In this document: piece after piece, positions 16,750 through 26,895 of the stretch
Numbering within the stretch: the stretch's first letter is position 1
How the letters are laid out: every line of letters starts with the position of its first letter
Source of the DNA: Streptoalloteichus hindustanus
Lineage (GTDB): Bacteria > Actinomycetota > Actinomycetes > Mycobacteriales > Pseudonocardiaceae
DNA: 64,000 nucleotides
Assembly (NCBI RefSeq): GCF_900129375.1
Contig: NZ_FQVN01000018.1
Location: 30,253-94,252 of the forward strand
Direction: 5' to 3'
Notes under the pieces: generated by a model
Databases searched by the model: none
What the model was told of the DNA's origin: nothing
Seen by the model: only the letters and a program-made list of their open reading frames with translations
Translations under genes and position numbers: made by a program

Positions 16750-18317
16750 CCATTCCGCTGCCCGCCGGTTCCCTGCGCGCCACCTCGCTCAACGCCGCGC
16801 GCCGCGCCGCCGAGCTGGACGCGCTGGCCGGCGGCGAACTCGTGGACCTGCTGGTGGTCGGCGGCGGGGTGACCGGGGCCGGGGTCGCGCTGGACGCGGC
16901 GTCGCGGGGCCTGCGCGTCGCCCTGCTGGAGGCCCAGGACCTCGCCTTCGGCACCTCGCGGTGGTCCAGCAAGCTGGTGCACGGCGGCCTGCGCTACCTG
17001 GCGCAGGGCGACGTCGCGCTGGCGCACGAGAGCGCGGTGGAGCGCGGCGTGCTGATGACCAGGACCGCGCCGCACCTGGTGCGGGCGCTGCCGCAGCTCG
17101 TCCCGTTGCTGCCGGAGCTGGGCCGGCGGGAGGAGGCAGCGCTCTGGGCCGGCCTGCACGCCGGCGACGTGCTGCGCCGGGTCGCCCGCACCCCCGGGTC
17201 GGTGCTGCCGGCGCCGCGCCGGGTGCCCACGGCCGAGGCGCTGGCCCTGGCCCCCGGCCTGCGGCGGGCGCGGCTGCGCGGCGGGCTGCTGTCCTTCGAC
17301 GGCCAGCTCGTCGACGACGCGCGGCTGGTCGTCGCGCTGGCCAGGACGGCGGCCGGGTTCGGCGCGCGGATCGTCACCAGGGCCAGGGTCGTGGAGCTGA
17401 CCGGCGACGGCGCGGAGGCCGAGGACGGTCGCACCGGCCGGCGGTTCGCGGTCCGGGCCCGCGCCGTGGTGAACGCGACCGGTGTGTGGGCCGACCAGCT
17501 GACGCCCGACGTCCGGCTGCGCCCCTCCCGCGGCTCGCACCTCGTGCTCGACGCGCGCGCGACCGGGATCGTGGGCGCGTCCGTGCTGGCTCCGGTTCCC
17601 GGGCAGGCCAACCGGTTCGTGTTCCTGCTGCCGCAGCCCAACGGCCGGGTCCACGTCGGACTGACCGACGAGCCGGTGGAGGGCCCGGTCCCGGACGTGC
17701 CCGAGGTGCCGGAGTCCGATGTGGACTTCCTGCTCCAGGCCGCCTCCGCCGTGCTCGCGCGCCGGTTGACCCGCGCCGACGTGCTCGGCTCGTTCGCCGG
17801 GCTGCGCCCGCTGCTGGCCGGCGACGCGGGCCGGACCGCCGACCTGTCCCGCAGGCACGCGGTGCTGACGTCGGAGGACGGCGTCGTCACGGTCGTGGGC
17901 GGAAAGCTGACCACGTATCGCAGGATGGCGGCCGACGCGGTGGACGCGGCCGTGGCGCGCCGGGTGTTGCCCGCCGGACCCTCCCGCACCAGGGACGTGC
18001 CGCTCGTGGGCGCCGCGCCGCCCGCCCGTCTGTCCACTTTGGACGCACCTGAGCACCTGGTTTCCCGGTACGGCACCGAGTCCGTGCGGGTCGCGGCGCT
18101 CGCGGAGCTGGACCCGACCCTGGCCGAACCGGTGGCGCCGGGCGTTCCGGTCAACGCCGCCGAGGTGGTGTGGGCGGTGCGCCACGAGGGCGCGCTGGAC
18201 GTCGACGACGTGCTGGACCGGCGCACGCGGGTCGGACTCGTCGCCGCCGACCGGGCCGCCGCCCTCCCCGCCGTGACCGATCTCGTGGAGCGCACCCTGG
18301 CCGGCATCCTCGCCTGA
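16746..18317 (+). CDS. glpD: FAD-dependent glycerol-3-phosphate dehydrogenase/oxidase
   Basis: 523 residues from ATG 16746, overlapping the tetR stop. It oxidises sn-glycerol 3-phosphate to dihydroxyacetone phosphate and passes electrons to the respiratory chain at the membrane face. Evidence: FAD dinucleotide-binding LLVVGGGVTGAGVALDAASR (about residues 34-53), the GlpD signature FGTSRWSSKLVHGGLRYL (about 72-89), SRGSHLVLDA (about 260) and VVGGKLTTYRRMAADAVD (about 385). The C-terminal cap domain (EVVWAVRHEGALDVDDVLDRRTRVG) is present and length is normal. Two copies of the dispersed GTCC-N5-GGAC motif lie inside it at 17714 and 18032. Confidence 0.95.
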   Translation: MTIPLPAGSLRATSLNAARRAAELDALAGGELVDLLVVGGGVTGAGVALDAASRGLRVALLEAQDLAFGTSRWSSKLVHGGLRYLAQGDVALAHESAVERGVLMTRTAPHLVRALPQLVPLLPELGRREEAALWAGLHAGDVLRRVARTPGSVLPAPRRVPTAEALALAPGLRRARLRGGLLSFDGQLVDDARLVVALARTAAGFGARIVTRARVVELTGDGAEAEDGRTGRRFAVRARAVVNATGVWADQLTPDVRLRPSRGSHLVLDARATGIVGASVLAPVPGQANRFVFLLPQPNGRVHVGLTDEPVEGPVPDVPEVPESDVDFLLQAASAVLARRLTRADVLGSFAGLRPLLAGDAGRTADLSRRHAVLTSEDGVVTVVGGKLTTYRRMAADAVDAAVARRVLPAGPSRTRDVPLVGAAPPARLSTLDAPEHLVSRYGTESVRVAALAELDPTLAEPVAPGVPVNAAEVVWAVRHEGALDVDDVLDRRTRVGLVAADRAAALPAVTDLVERTLAGILA

Positions 18318-18345
18318 GCCCCGCGCCCCGCCTCCACGCCCCGCA

Positions 18346-18409
18346 GTGATCACCTCGCAGCAACTTGTCTAGCTGTTGGGTTTTTGCAACACTTCCGCAG
18401 GGTGATCAC
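18346..18409. promoter_or_regulatory. paired TGATCAC repeats around an AT-rich core
   Basis: In the glpD/ABC-operon gap, GTGATCACC (18346-18354) and GGTGATCAC (18401-18409) are each preceded by CCGCAG and enclose a segment with GTTGGGTTTTTGCAAC that is much richer in A/T than the neighbourhood. Direct copies with a palindromic core suggest an operator region for the exporter operon starting at 18539. Confidence 0.4.
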
Positions 18410-18538
18410 GCACGACGCGCGGTCGGCTCTCCCTGGGGACCAGTGGGGCCACCTCTGTGACGCTCGTTCCGAGCTCGCGTCGTGCGTGCTGGGCCGCCCG
18501 GAGGACACCCCGGGTGGGCGCCGACGCGAGGAGGGGCG

Positions 18539-19132
18539 ATGAGCACCATGGCTGGCTGGAGCGCGCGCTTCCGTGGCGAGTACCTCCGCCGGGCCGAGGC
18601 CGTCGCGCGACGCGAGCGGCGGATGCTGCCGCGCTGGCGGACCAGGGCACGGCGCCGTCTCCTGGCGGCCGGCGTGACCGGGTCGGGCCTGGCGATGGTC
18701 GCCGTCGGCTGGCACGTGTACGCCGGGGGCGACCTGAACCTCGTCCAGGCCGCGCCCTACCTCGGCGCGCTCGTGGCGTTCGCGGCGGCGACGTTCGTGC
18801 TGCGGGTGGTGACGAGCTCCGTCGGGGAACGACACGCGAGCCTGCTCGACGAGCGCGAGCTCGCGCTGCGGGGGCGCTACGCCTTCGTCAGCTTCCAGCT
18901 CGCGATGGCCGTGCTCGGCCTGGTGTTCCTCGTGGTCGTGGTCAGGGTGGAGACGCCCGACCTCGGCTGGCGACTGATGGGTGTGCTGCCGCCCGTGATC
19001 GGGCTCACGGGCTCCCTGCCCACGCTGTTGGCGGCGTGGAACCTGCCCGACGATGAGCCCGAGGACTGGGGAGCCACGGCGGACGTTCCGGCCGTGGTGT
19101 GTGAGGAGCGAGGAGGGGATGTCCGTGCCTGA
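18539..19132 (+). CDS. small membrane protein heading an ABC exporter operon
   Basis: 197 residues from ATG 18539, with GAGGAGGGG directly upstream. Four hydrophobic segments are visible, around residues 44-62 (LLAAGVTGSGLAMVAVGW), 75-95, 120-140 (FVSFQLAMAVLGLVFLVVVV) and 150-168. The N-terminus is Arg-rich and cytoplasmic-like. No family is recognised. The next gene, an ABC ATPase, starts 14 bases before this stop, so this protein is probably part of, or regulates, the same transporter. Confidence 0.75.
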   Translation: MSTMAGWSARFRGEYLRRAEAVARRERRMLPRWRTRARRRLLAAGVTGSGLAMVAVGWHVYAGGDLNLVQAAPYLGALVAFAAATFVLRVVTSSVGERHASLLDERELALRGRYAFVSFQLAMAVLGLVFLVVVVRVETPDLGWRLMGVLPPVIGLTGSLPTLLAAWNLPDDEPEDWGATADVPAVVCEERGGDVRA

Positions 19133-20036
19133 GGCGCTGCTGGAGATCGACCGGATCTCCAAGCGCTACGGCGACGTCGTGGCTCTGCGGGACATGAGCT
19201 TCGAGGTGCGCGCCGGCGAGATGTTCGGGTTCGTCGGCAGCAACGGGGCCGGCAAGACCACGACGATGCGCATCGCGCTCGGCGTGCTCGCCGCCGACTC
19301 CGGCGAGGTCCGGTGGAACGGCGCCCCCATCACCTTCGAGACGCGGCGGCGCATCGGGTACATGCCCGAGGAGCGCGGCCTGTACCCGAAGATGAAGGTC
19401 GCCGAGCAGCTCGCGTACCTGGCCGAGCTGCACGGCAGCGGGTCCGCCGCCGCGCGTCGCGCCGCCGACGTCTGGATCGAGCGGTTGGGGTTGACCGAGA
19501 AGCGCGACGAGGAGGTCCAGAAGCTCAGCCTGGGCAACCAGCAGCGCGTGCAGCTCGCCGCCGCGCTCGTGCACGACCCCGAGGTGCTCGTGCTCGACGA
19601 GCCGTTCTCCGGCCTGGACCCGGTGGCGGTGGACGTGATGAGCCAGGTGTTGCGGGAGAAGTGCGACCAGGGCGTCCCCGTCGTCTTCTCCAGCCACCAG
19701 CTCGACCTGGTGGAACGGCTGTGCGACCGGGTCGGAATTGTCCGAAGTGGACAGATGGTGGCCAGCGGGAGCGTCGCCGAGCTGCGGTCGGGGACGACCG
19801 AGCGGGTCATGGTCGACGTCGACGGCGCCGGCTACGGCTGGGTCGACGAGCTGACCGGCGTGCGGGTGGTCGAGCGGCAGGGCTCCCGCGCCGTGCTGGA
19901 GCTGGGCGACGGCGTCGACGACCAGGTCGTGCTCCGCGCGGCGTCCGCCGCCGGGCGGGTGCGCGAGTTCGCGCCGCACCGCCCCTCGCTCAGCGAGCTG
20001 TTCCGCAACGTCGTCACCGAGGAGGCCGCGGCATGA
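19119..20036 (+). CDS. ABC transporter ATP-binding protein, NatA-like
   Basis: 305 residues from ATG 19119 with a strong GAGGAGGGG site. Walker A GSNGAGKTT (about residues 39-47), signature LSLGNQQRVQLAAALVHDPE (about 134), Walker B VLVLDEPFSGLDP and the switch histidine in FSSHQLDLVE are all present, so it should hydrolyse ATP. The LSLGNQQ signature and the C-terminal 80-residue tail are typical of NatA/daunorubicin-type exporters of sodium or drugs. It overlaps its upstream neighbour by 14 bases and its permease by four. An exact dispersed palindrome lies at 19740-19752 inside the gene. Confidence 0.93.
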   Translation: MSVPEALLEIDRISKRYGDVVALRDMSFEVRAGEMFGFVGSNGAGKTTTMRIALGVLAADSGEVRWNGAPITFETRRRIGYMPEERGLYPKMKVAEQLAYLAELHGSGSAAARRAADVWIERLGLTEKRDEEVQKLSLGNQQRVQLAAALVHDPEVLVLDEPFSGLDPVAVDVMSQVLREKCDQGVPVVFSSHQLDLVERLCDRVGIVRSGQMVASGSVAELRSGTTERVMVDVDGAGYGWVDELTGVRVVERQGSRAVLELGDGVDDQVVLRAASAAGRVREFAPHRPSLSELFRNVVTEEAAA

Positions 20037-21250
20037 CAGCGCCGACCGCACCGTCCGGCAGCAGAGCTCTCTCCCCCGCGCGCGGGGTCGTGCTGGTGGC
20101 CCGCCGCGAGATGAGCACCCGGCTGCGGTCGCGCTCGTTCGTCATCGGCACGCTGCTGACCATCGCGGTCATCGCCGCCTACGTCGGCTTCATGTACTTC
20201 ATGGGCAACAGCGCGTCGCGCATCAACGTGGGATTGACCGGCCAGGCGACGGCGGTCGCCGAGCCGCTGAAGTCCTCGGTCGCCGCGCTGGGCAAGGAGG
20301 TTGAGACCCGCACGGTCCCCGACCCGGAGACCGGCGAGCGCCTGGTGCGCGAGGGCGAGTTGGACGCGCTGGTCGTCGGCGCGCCCGGCGCGCTGAAGGT
20401 GGTCGTGCAGAAGGAGATCAAGGATCAGCTCCGCGCCGCGCTCGACGGGCTCACCCGGCAGCAGGTGCTGGACGCGCGGCTGGCCGAGGCCGGGCTCAAC
20501 CCGGTCGAGGTGAACCGCGAGGTGGCCGGCGCGCGGGTCGCGGTGTCCACACTGGAGGTTCCCGACCCGCAGCAGGACCAGCGCAAGGTCCTGGCCTTCG
20601 CCAGCCTGTTCCTGCTGTTCTTCTCCGTGCAGACGTTCGGGACCATGGTCGCGCAGGGCGTGGTCGAGGAGAAGTCCAGCCGGGTGGTGGAGATCCTGCT
20701 CTCCACGGTGCGGCCGTGGCAGCTCATGCTGGGCAAGGTGCTCGGCATCGGGGTCGTCGGCCTGGTGCAGCTGCTGATCATCGGCGGGGTCGGCCTGGTG
20801 GCGGCGATCGGCGGTGACATGCTCACGCTGCCCGACGCGGCGGTGGGCACGCTGGTCTCGGTGCTCGGCTGGTACCTGGTCGGCTTCCTCCTCTACGCCA
20901 TGATCCTGGCGGCGTCCGCCGCCCTGGTGTCGCGACAGGAGGAGCTGGGCAGCGTCCTCACCCCGGTGCTGATGCTGTTGATGGTGTCGTTCTTCGTCGG
21001 CTTCACGCTGCTGCAGAACCCGAACAACAAGCTCGTCGAGGTCCTGTCGATGATCCCGCCGTTCGGGCCGGTGCTCATGCCGAGCCGGATCGCGCTCGGG
21101 GTGGCCCCGGGGTGGCAGATCGCCCTGTCGGTGGGGCTCACCGTCCTCGCGGTGGCCGCGATGGCCTGGCTGGGCGGCCGCATCTACGCCAACGCCGTGC
21201 TCCGCACCGGCGCCCGCGTCAAGCTCCGGGACGCGCTCCGCGCCAAGTGA
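20033..21250 (+). CDS. ABC transporter permease, NatB-like
   Basis: 405 residues from ATG 20033 (ATGA overlap with the ATPase stop). ABC-2 type architecture: one membrane helix near residues 36-58, a large extracellular domain to about 180, then five or six helices (LASLFLLFFSVQTFGTMVAQ onward). The VVEEKSSRVVEILLSTVRPW motif of the ABC-2 permease family is at about residue 215. The pair forms an exporter comparable to NatAB; substrate unknown. A strong hairpin terminator follows directly. Confidence 0.92.
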   Translation: MTAPTAPSGSRALSPARGVVLVARREMSTRLRSRSFVIGTLLTIAVIAAYVGFMYFMGNSASRINVGLTGQATAVAEPLKSSVAALGKEVETRTVPDPETGERLVREGELDALVVGAPGALKVVVQKEIKDQLRAALDGLTRQQVLDARLAEAGLNPVEVNREVAGARVAVSTLEVPDPQQDQRKVLAFASLFLLFFSVQTFGTMVAQGVVEEKSSRVVEILLSTVRPWQLMLGKVLGIGVVGLVQLLIIGGVGLVAAIGGDMLTLPDAAVGTLVSVLGWYLVGFLLYAMILAASAALVSRQEELGSVLTPVLMLLMVSFFVGFTLLQNPNNKLVEVLSMIPPFGPVLMPSRIALGVAPGWQIALSVGLTVLAVAAMAWLGGRIYANAVLRTGARVKLRDALRAK

Positions 21251-21260
21251 CCAACTCCCG

Positions 21261-21297
21261 CGAATGGCCCGTTCCCACTCAGGGAGCGGGCCATTCG
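21261..21297 (+). terminator. Rho-independent-type terminator of the ABC exporter operon
   Basis: A 16-base-pair stem with one G:T pair (arms 21261-21276 and 21282-21297, loop ACTCA) begins 10 bases after the permease stop and is followed by TCCTTT. Confidence 0.88.
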
Positions 21298-21486
21298 TCC
21301 TTTGCGGCCCCCGCTGCCCGGAACATCTCCTCGCCGCCACCCAGCCGAGGTCCCCGGCAACTCCGATGACACTCATGCACCACACGAGTGGTCATCGCTC
21401 GCTGTTCGGGCCGAGTCGGTTGATCTCACCCCCGGCAAGGATGTGATCTTCCTAACGTGCTCCTGCCGTCGCCGAGGGAGGGCCAC

Positions 21487-21786
21487 GTGAGCGGTTTCGA
21501 CGTCGTGATCTCAGCACTGTCGTCGGCGGGCGACGCCGCCACCCGCGCCGGGGAACAGGCGCGGGTGGTGGACCTGGCCGCCGTCCTGCGCGAGGTGACC
21601 GAAGCTCTGCCCGGCACCCGCTCCGCCGACACGGCCGGGAAACTCGCGGACTTCTGGCAGACGCGAATCAAGGACTGGAGCGGCGCGTCGGCCGCGTTCG
21701 GCCACGACCTCAAGGAGTCGGCGCGGCTGTACGCGGACAACGAACGCGCGGCGGAACACGGCTTCTCTCCCGATCCCGGGCGGTGA
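21487..21786 (+). CDS. small ESX-substrate-like helical protein
   Basis: 99 residues from GTG 21487, with GAGGGAGGG upstream. It is all helical, with a WSGASAAFGHDLKESARLYA segment near the C-terminus where the W-x-G turn of ESX proteins would sit, although the exact spacing is not canonical. No signal peptide is present, as expected for type VII substrates. Its stop overlaps the next start (GTGA), so it is coupled to a larger WXG-domain protein. Probably the small partner or chaperone of that protein; inference. Confidence 0.7.
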   Translation: MSGFDVVISALSSAGDAATRAGEQARVVDLAAVLREVTEALPGTRSADTAGKLADFWQTRIKDWSGASAAFGHDLKESARLYADNERAAEHGFSPDPGR

Positions 21787-23093
21787 GGGACGTGGTGAGC
21801 TACGGAGACGTGCGCCGGTGGCGGGACGAGCCGCTGGACGAGGCGGAGCGACTGCTCAGGGCCAGGTCCGACACCCTGGTGGGGCTCGCCGACGAACTGA
21901 CCGACATGGCGCGGCCGGGCGACTGGCACGGCGAGGCCGCCGACGCCGCCCGGCAGCGCTGCGCCCGCCTGGCCGACGAGCTGGAACACCTGGTGGCCGG
22001 GGTCAACGCCGCTCGGACCGGCATCATGGCCGCCGCCGACGGGCTGACCGGTCTCGAACACCTGGTGGCGGAGGCCGAGGCACTGGCACGCGCCCACCAC
22101 TTCACCATCGATCACACCGGGGTCGTCACCGACGCCGCCACGGCCACCGACATCCCCGCCGACCAGGCGGAGGAGGTGGAGCGGGAACGCGAGCGGATCA
22201 GGGCCGAACTGCGGGACCGGGTCCAGCGGATCATCGCCAGGGCGGAGGAGGTCGACCGCGACCTCAACAGCGTCTTCGAGAAGGTGAGCGACGGGCGGGT
22301 CACTGACGGCGGCGCCACCACCCTGCTCGCCGCGGCCACAGCCGGTGCGCTCCAGGGCGTCGACAAACCGGGCCTGCCCGGACCGCCACCCCGCCCAGAA
22401 GTCGACGGCGGTGCGGGGGCGCACGGATCGGACCCCGGAGCCTGGTTCGGCGAGCGGATCAAGAAGGAGCTCGCCGGCCAGGCAGCGATCTTCGCCGACA
22501 GCGTTGGTTGGACGCACGCCGCGAAGCACCTCCGGCACTTCCTCGACAACTCGGGGACGCCGCTGTCCGTCAGCCCGGACGAGATCACCGGCGACGTGCC
22601 GGAGTTCCGGAACGAGGTCGACAAGAAGGCGGCCGCGGAGATGCGTCGTCTCGCCGAGGAGGCCAGGGCGAACGGCACGTACGGCAAGCCGATTCCGTTC
22701 AACTCCGGCTGGGTCGGCTACTACATCAAGCAGGAATACAGCAAGGACTGGTACTACGCCCTCGGCGGCATCAAGTACGCGGTGACCGGTGTGGCCACTG
22801 TGCACCCACCCGACCAGCCCGGTGGCGAGCCACGGGTGGAGATGGACTACCAGGTGCACGTCTTCGATCGATACAACTGGGACGGCGGCAAGAGCACCGA
22901 CATCGGCCCCGTCACGATCACCGACCAGTCGATGGCGGACATGCACCGCGCGGGCGTGGCCCAGGAGTTCGACGTCTCCGGCTCGTCGGAACCGAGGCAT
23001 TACGCGGGTCGCGTTCCCCCGCCTGGCGAAAAGCCCGACTTACCCCAGCCCCCTCCCGACCGAGACGACCGCACCGATCCGACCCGGAAATAG
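21783..23093 (+). CDS. WXG-domain protein with a conserved C-terminal effector-like domain
   Basis: 436 residues from GTG 21783; GTG 21792 is possible. The N-terminal 175 residues are helical with a WHG turn (GDWHGEAADAARQRCARLAD, about residue 45) and a long coiled coil (AEEVERERERIRAELRDRVQ). A linker rich in Pro and Gly follows (about 200-220). The last 170 residues form a distinct globular domain with YYALGGIKYAVTGVATV and VHVFDRYNWDGGKSTDIGPV. I have seen this type of ending on actinobacterial ESX-exported proteins, but it has no function I can name. The arrangement is that of a polymorphic-toxin-like secreted protein. Confidence 0.75.
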   Translation: MRDVVSYGDVRRWRDEPLDEAERLLRARSDTLVGLADELTDMARPGDWHGEAADAARQRCARLADELEHLVAGVNAARTGIMAAADGLTGLEHLVAEAEALARAHHFTIDHTGVVTDAATATDIPADQAEEVERERERIRAELRDRVQRIIARAEEVDRDLNSVFEKVSDGRVTDGGATTLLAAATAGALQGVDKPGLPGPPPRPEVDGGAGAHGSDPGAWFGERIKKELAGQAAIFADSVGWTHAAKHLRHFLDNSGTPLSVSPDEITGDVPEFRNEVDKKAAAEMRRLAEEARANGTYGKPIPFNSGWVGYYIKQEYSKDWYYALGGIKYAVTGVATVHPPDQPGGEPRVEMDYQVHVFDRYNWDGGKSTDIGPVTITDQSMADMHRAGVAQEFDVSGSSEPRHYAGRVPPPGEKPDLPQPPPDRDDRTDPTRK

Positions 23094-23100
23094 GTTGCCC

Positions 23101-23658
23101 GTGGACGCAGTAGAAACCGCCGGAGACGCGGGGATTCGCCGGCCAGCCGCCAGTGGTCTCCAGCGTTTCCGCCCGCTCGTCGCAACGATCGGAACCCTCG
23201 CTCTCGTCGTCGGCCTCGCGGCGACCACCGCTGCCTGCGAGTCCGGTTCCAGTCAGGAGAACAGGATGCCCCCACGCGACAGCAGCGCCGTCCGGACCGA
23301 CCAGGCGAGTATCACCGAGGCGCTCACTTTCGGCGGGATCGTCCTGCCGCCCTCCGCCACCGTGCTTGGTGTCCAGGGTCAGAAGGGCATCGACCAGCTC
23401 TACGTCCTCGCCGTCAGGATGCCGCCCGAGGCCGTGGACACCCTGCTGGCGACGTCGAAGTTCACCAAGCCCCTGGACAGGACAAACCGGGGCAGCATGT
23501 CCCCGCTACCCGGACTGACCCTCGGCACCGACCTCGCGTGGGCCCAGGACAGCCTGCCTCCGGGCGAGGGCCGCAAGCATGAGGTTTTCCGCGAGGTCAC
23601 GGTGGACCGCACGGACAAGACGCAGTCGACCGTGCACCTGTGGTTGTTCAACACCTGA
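23101..23658 (+). CDS. putative lipoprotein following the WXG-domain gene
   Basis: 185 residues from GTG 23101, seven bases after the upstream stop. The N-terminus is about 30 residues longer than usual, then a hydrophobic stretch (LVATIGTLALVVGLAATTAA) ends at a Cys with a weak lipobox (TAAC). The mature part is soluble and unrecognised. Position directly behind a candidate exported effector makes an immunity-like or export-related role conceivable, but nothing in the sequence proves it. Confidence 0.65.
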   Translation: MDAVETAGDAGIRRPAASGLQRFRPLVATIGTLALVVGLAATTAACESGSSQENRMPPRDSSAVRTDQASITEALTFGGIVLPPSATVLGVQGQKGIDQLYVLAVRMPPEAVDTLLATSKFTKPLDRTNRGSMSPLPGLTLGTDLAWAQDSLPPGEGRKHEVFREVTVDRTDKTQSTVHLWLFNT

Positions 23659-23666
23659 CAGCGGGG

Positions 23667-25040
23667 TCAGGGCGCGACGGCCTTGAGGGCGGAGAAGCGG
23701 CCGAGGGCGACTCGGCGTTCCTCGGCGTGGTCGACGATCGGCGGCGGGTAGCCCGTGGGCGGGCCGGCGGGCAGGAGCCAGGGCGTGTGCGCGCGTTTCC
23801 CCGGCACGGCGCGGAGTTCCGGCACCCAGCGCCGGACGTAGTCGCCGTTCGGGTCGAACCGCTCGGCCTGCGTGGTGGGGTTGAAGACCCGGAAGTACGG
23901 CGCCGCGTCGGTGCCGCTGCCGGCCACCCACTGCCAGTTCATCTGGTTCGACGCCAGGTCGGCGTCGACGAGGTGGCGCAGGAAGTGCCGCGCGCCGCGC
24001 CACCACGGCAGGTGGAGGTCCTTGACCAGGAAGCTGGCCACCACCATGCGCACCCGGTTGTGCATCCAGCCCTCGGCGAGGAGCTGCCGCATCCCCGCGT
24101 CGATCAGGGGGTAGCCGGTGCGACCGGAGGCCCACGCCGTGAACCGGGCGTCGGCGTCCTCGCCAGTGTCGTGCTGGTAGTGGTCGTAGCGCCGGTCGTA
24201 GTTGCGCCGGGCCACCTCGGAGCGGTGCCACAGCACGTCGGCGAAGAACTCCCGCCACGCCAGCTCCGCGCGGAAGGCCGCCGCGCCGGAGCCGGAGTGC
24301 GCGGCCAGGTCGTGCAGCAGCGTCCTGGGATGGACACAGCCCCAGTGCAACGCGGCGGAGAGACGGCTCGTGCCGGCCAGGTCGGGTCGGTCCCGGTCGC
24401 GGTCGTAGTGGTCGATCCGCTCGTCAAGGAAGGTCTCCCACTGCCGCAACGCGGCCCGCTCCCCCGCCGCCGGGAGGCCGTCGGCCGGCGGCTCCGCGAC
24501 CGCAGCCCGCTCGACGTCCACTTCGGACGGATCGAACCAGTCCACTTCGGATGGATCACTGGTTGCCGGCTCCCGCCAGCCGCGGTTCAGCCAGGCGCGG
24601 TAGAAAGCGCTGAACATCTGGTACGGCTCGCCCTGGGCGTTGACCACTCGGCCCGGGGTGACCGCGTAGGGCGAGCCGGTCCGGTCGAACTCGACGCCGG
24701 CCTCGGCCAACGCCCGCTCGACGGCGGCGTCCCGCTCTCGGCCGTAGGGACCGGTGTCGGCGCTGACGTGGACACTGCGCGCGCCCACCCGCGCGGCCAC
24801 GGAGGGCACGACCCGCGCGGGATCTCCCCGCACGACCAGCAACCGCCCGCCCAGGTCGTGGTCCAGGGCACGCAGACATCGGGCCAGGAAGCCGCGGCGA
24901 GGCGCCCCGGCCGGGCGTAGTAACACCTCGTCGAGCACGAACAACGCTACGACCCTGTGCGAACGCTCGGCAGCGGCGGCCAGGGCGGGGTGGTCGCCCA
25001 GACGCAGGTCGCGACGGAACCAGAGAACGGCGGCATCCAC
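23667..25040 (-). CDS. phr: deoxyribodipyrimidine photolyase (class I)
   Basis: 457 residues. It repairs UV-induced cyclobutane pyrimidine dimers using light and reduced FAD. N-terminal antenna domain begins AVLWFRRDLRLGDHPALAAA. The C-terminal FAD domain shows WREFFADVLWH, GRTGYPLIDAGMRQLLAEGW (about residue 305), HNRVRMVVASFLVKDLHLPW and the signature DLASNQMNWQWVAGSGTDAA (about 378). All match the CPD photolyase group better than cryptochromes. The gene is convergent with the lipoprotein gene nine bases away. Two dispersed palindromes lie near each other at 24516 and 24540. Confidence 0.95.
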   Translation of the reverse strand: MDAAVLWFRRDLRLGDHPALAAAAERSHRVVALFVLDEVLLRPAGAPRRGFLARCLRALDHDLGGRLLVVRGDPARVVPSVAARVGARSVHVSADTGPYGRERDAAVERALAEAGVEFDRTGSPYAVTPGRVVNAQGEPYQMFSAFYRAWLNRGWREPATSDPSEVDWFDPSEVDVERAAVAEPPADGLPAAGERAALRQWETFLDERIDHYDRDRDRPDLAGTSRLSAALHWGCVHPRTLLHDLAAHSGSGAAAFRAELAWREFFADVLWHRSEVARRNYDRRYDHYQHDTGEDADARFTAWASGRTGYPLIDAGMRQLLAEGWMHNRVRMVVASFLVKDLHLPWWRGARHFLRHLVDADLASNQMNWQWVAGSGTDAAPYFRVFNPTTQAERFDPNGDYVRRWVPELRAVPGKRAHTPWLLPAGPPTGYPPPIVDHAEERRVALGRFSALKAVAP

Positions 25041-25226
25041 GAACGGACGCTACGACCGCCCGACCGGCGACGCACGCCAGGACCCGCCGGAGAGTGACAC
25101 CGTCAGGTGAGGTGGTCCAGGCTCGGGAACGGCGACCGCCCCGGGGTGGGACCGCCGGTCTCGGCGGCCTCCCCGGGGCGGGAACGTGGCGGCGACCCGG
25201 CCGGGGTCACCGCTGACGGGCGCTGG

Positions 25227-26531
<1,305 letters not shown>

Positions 26532-26895
26532 TCGGGTCCCTCTCACGCTCGGACGGGACGATGCTGAAAGCTCCGACCGGCCAGCACGTCGTTTCGACGC
26601 CCACTGACAAGTCACACGAGCGCTCGCCGGTCGGGTCGACCGCGCCGCAGCACCGCCCCGTTGGGGTCCTGTCAGCCCCTCACGCTAGTCCGCACCACCG
26701 GCCTCGCGCAGCAGCCGTGTTAGCTGGTGAGGGCACTTGGGACAGGTATCACACGCCGAGGGGGGCGCCCGGCTGCGATCCGCATCGGGTCGACCACGCT
26801 CAATATCCTTCCCGTGCCGTCAGCCGGCTCCGGGTCGACCGCCGAGGGACCGGCGACGCACGCCGCTTTCCGCCCGAACCGCCCAATTCCCCAGG
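26532..26895. other. intergenic region upstream of gltA
   Basis: This 364-base gap holds the gltA promoter region and the end of the pfkB transcript. I see no gene. The palindromic nonamer GGGTCGACC occurs three times (26633-26641, 26787-26795, 26833-26841), always identical. A TTGGGACAGGTATCAC stretch (from 26738) is the most AT-rich part. No convincing terminator hairpin was found. Confidence 0.5.
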
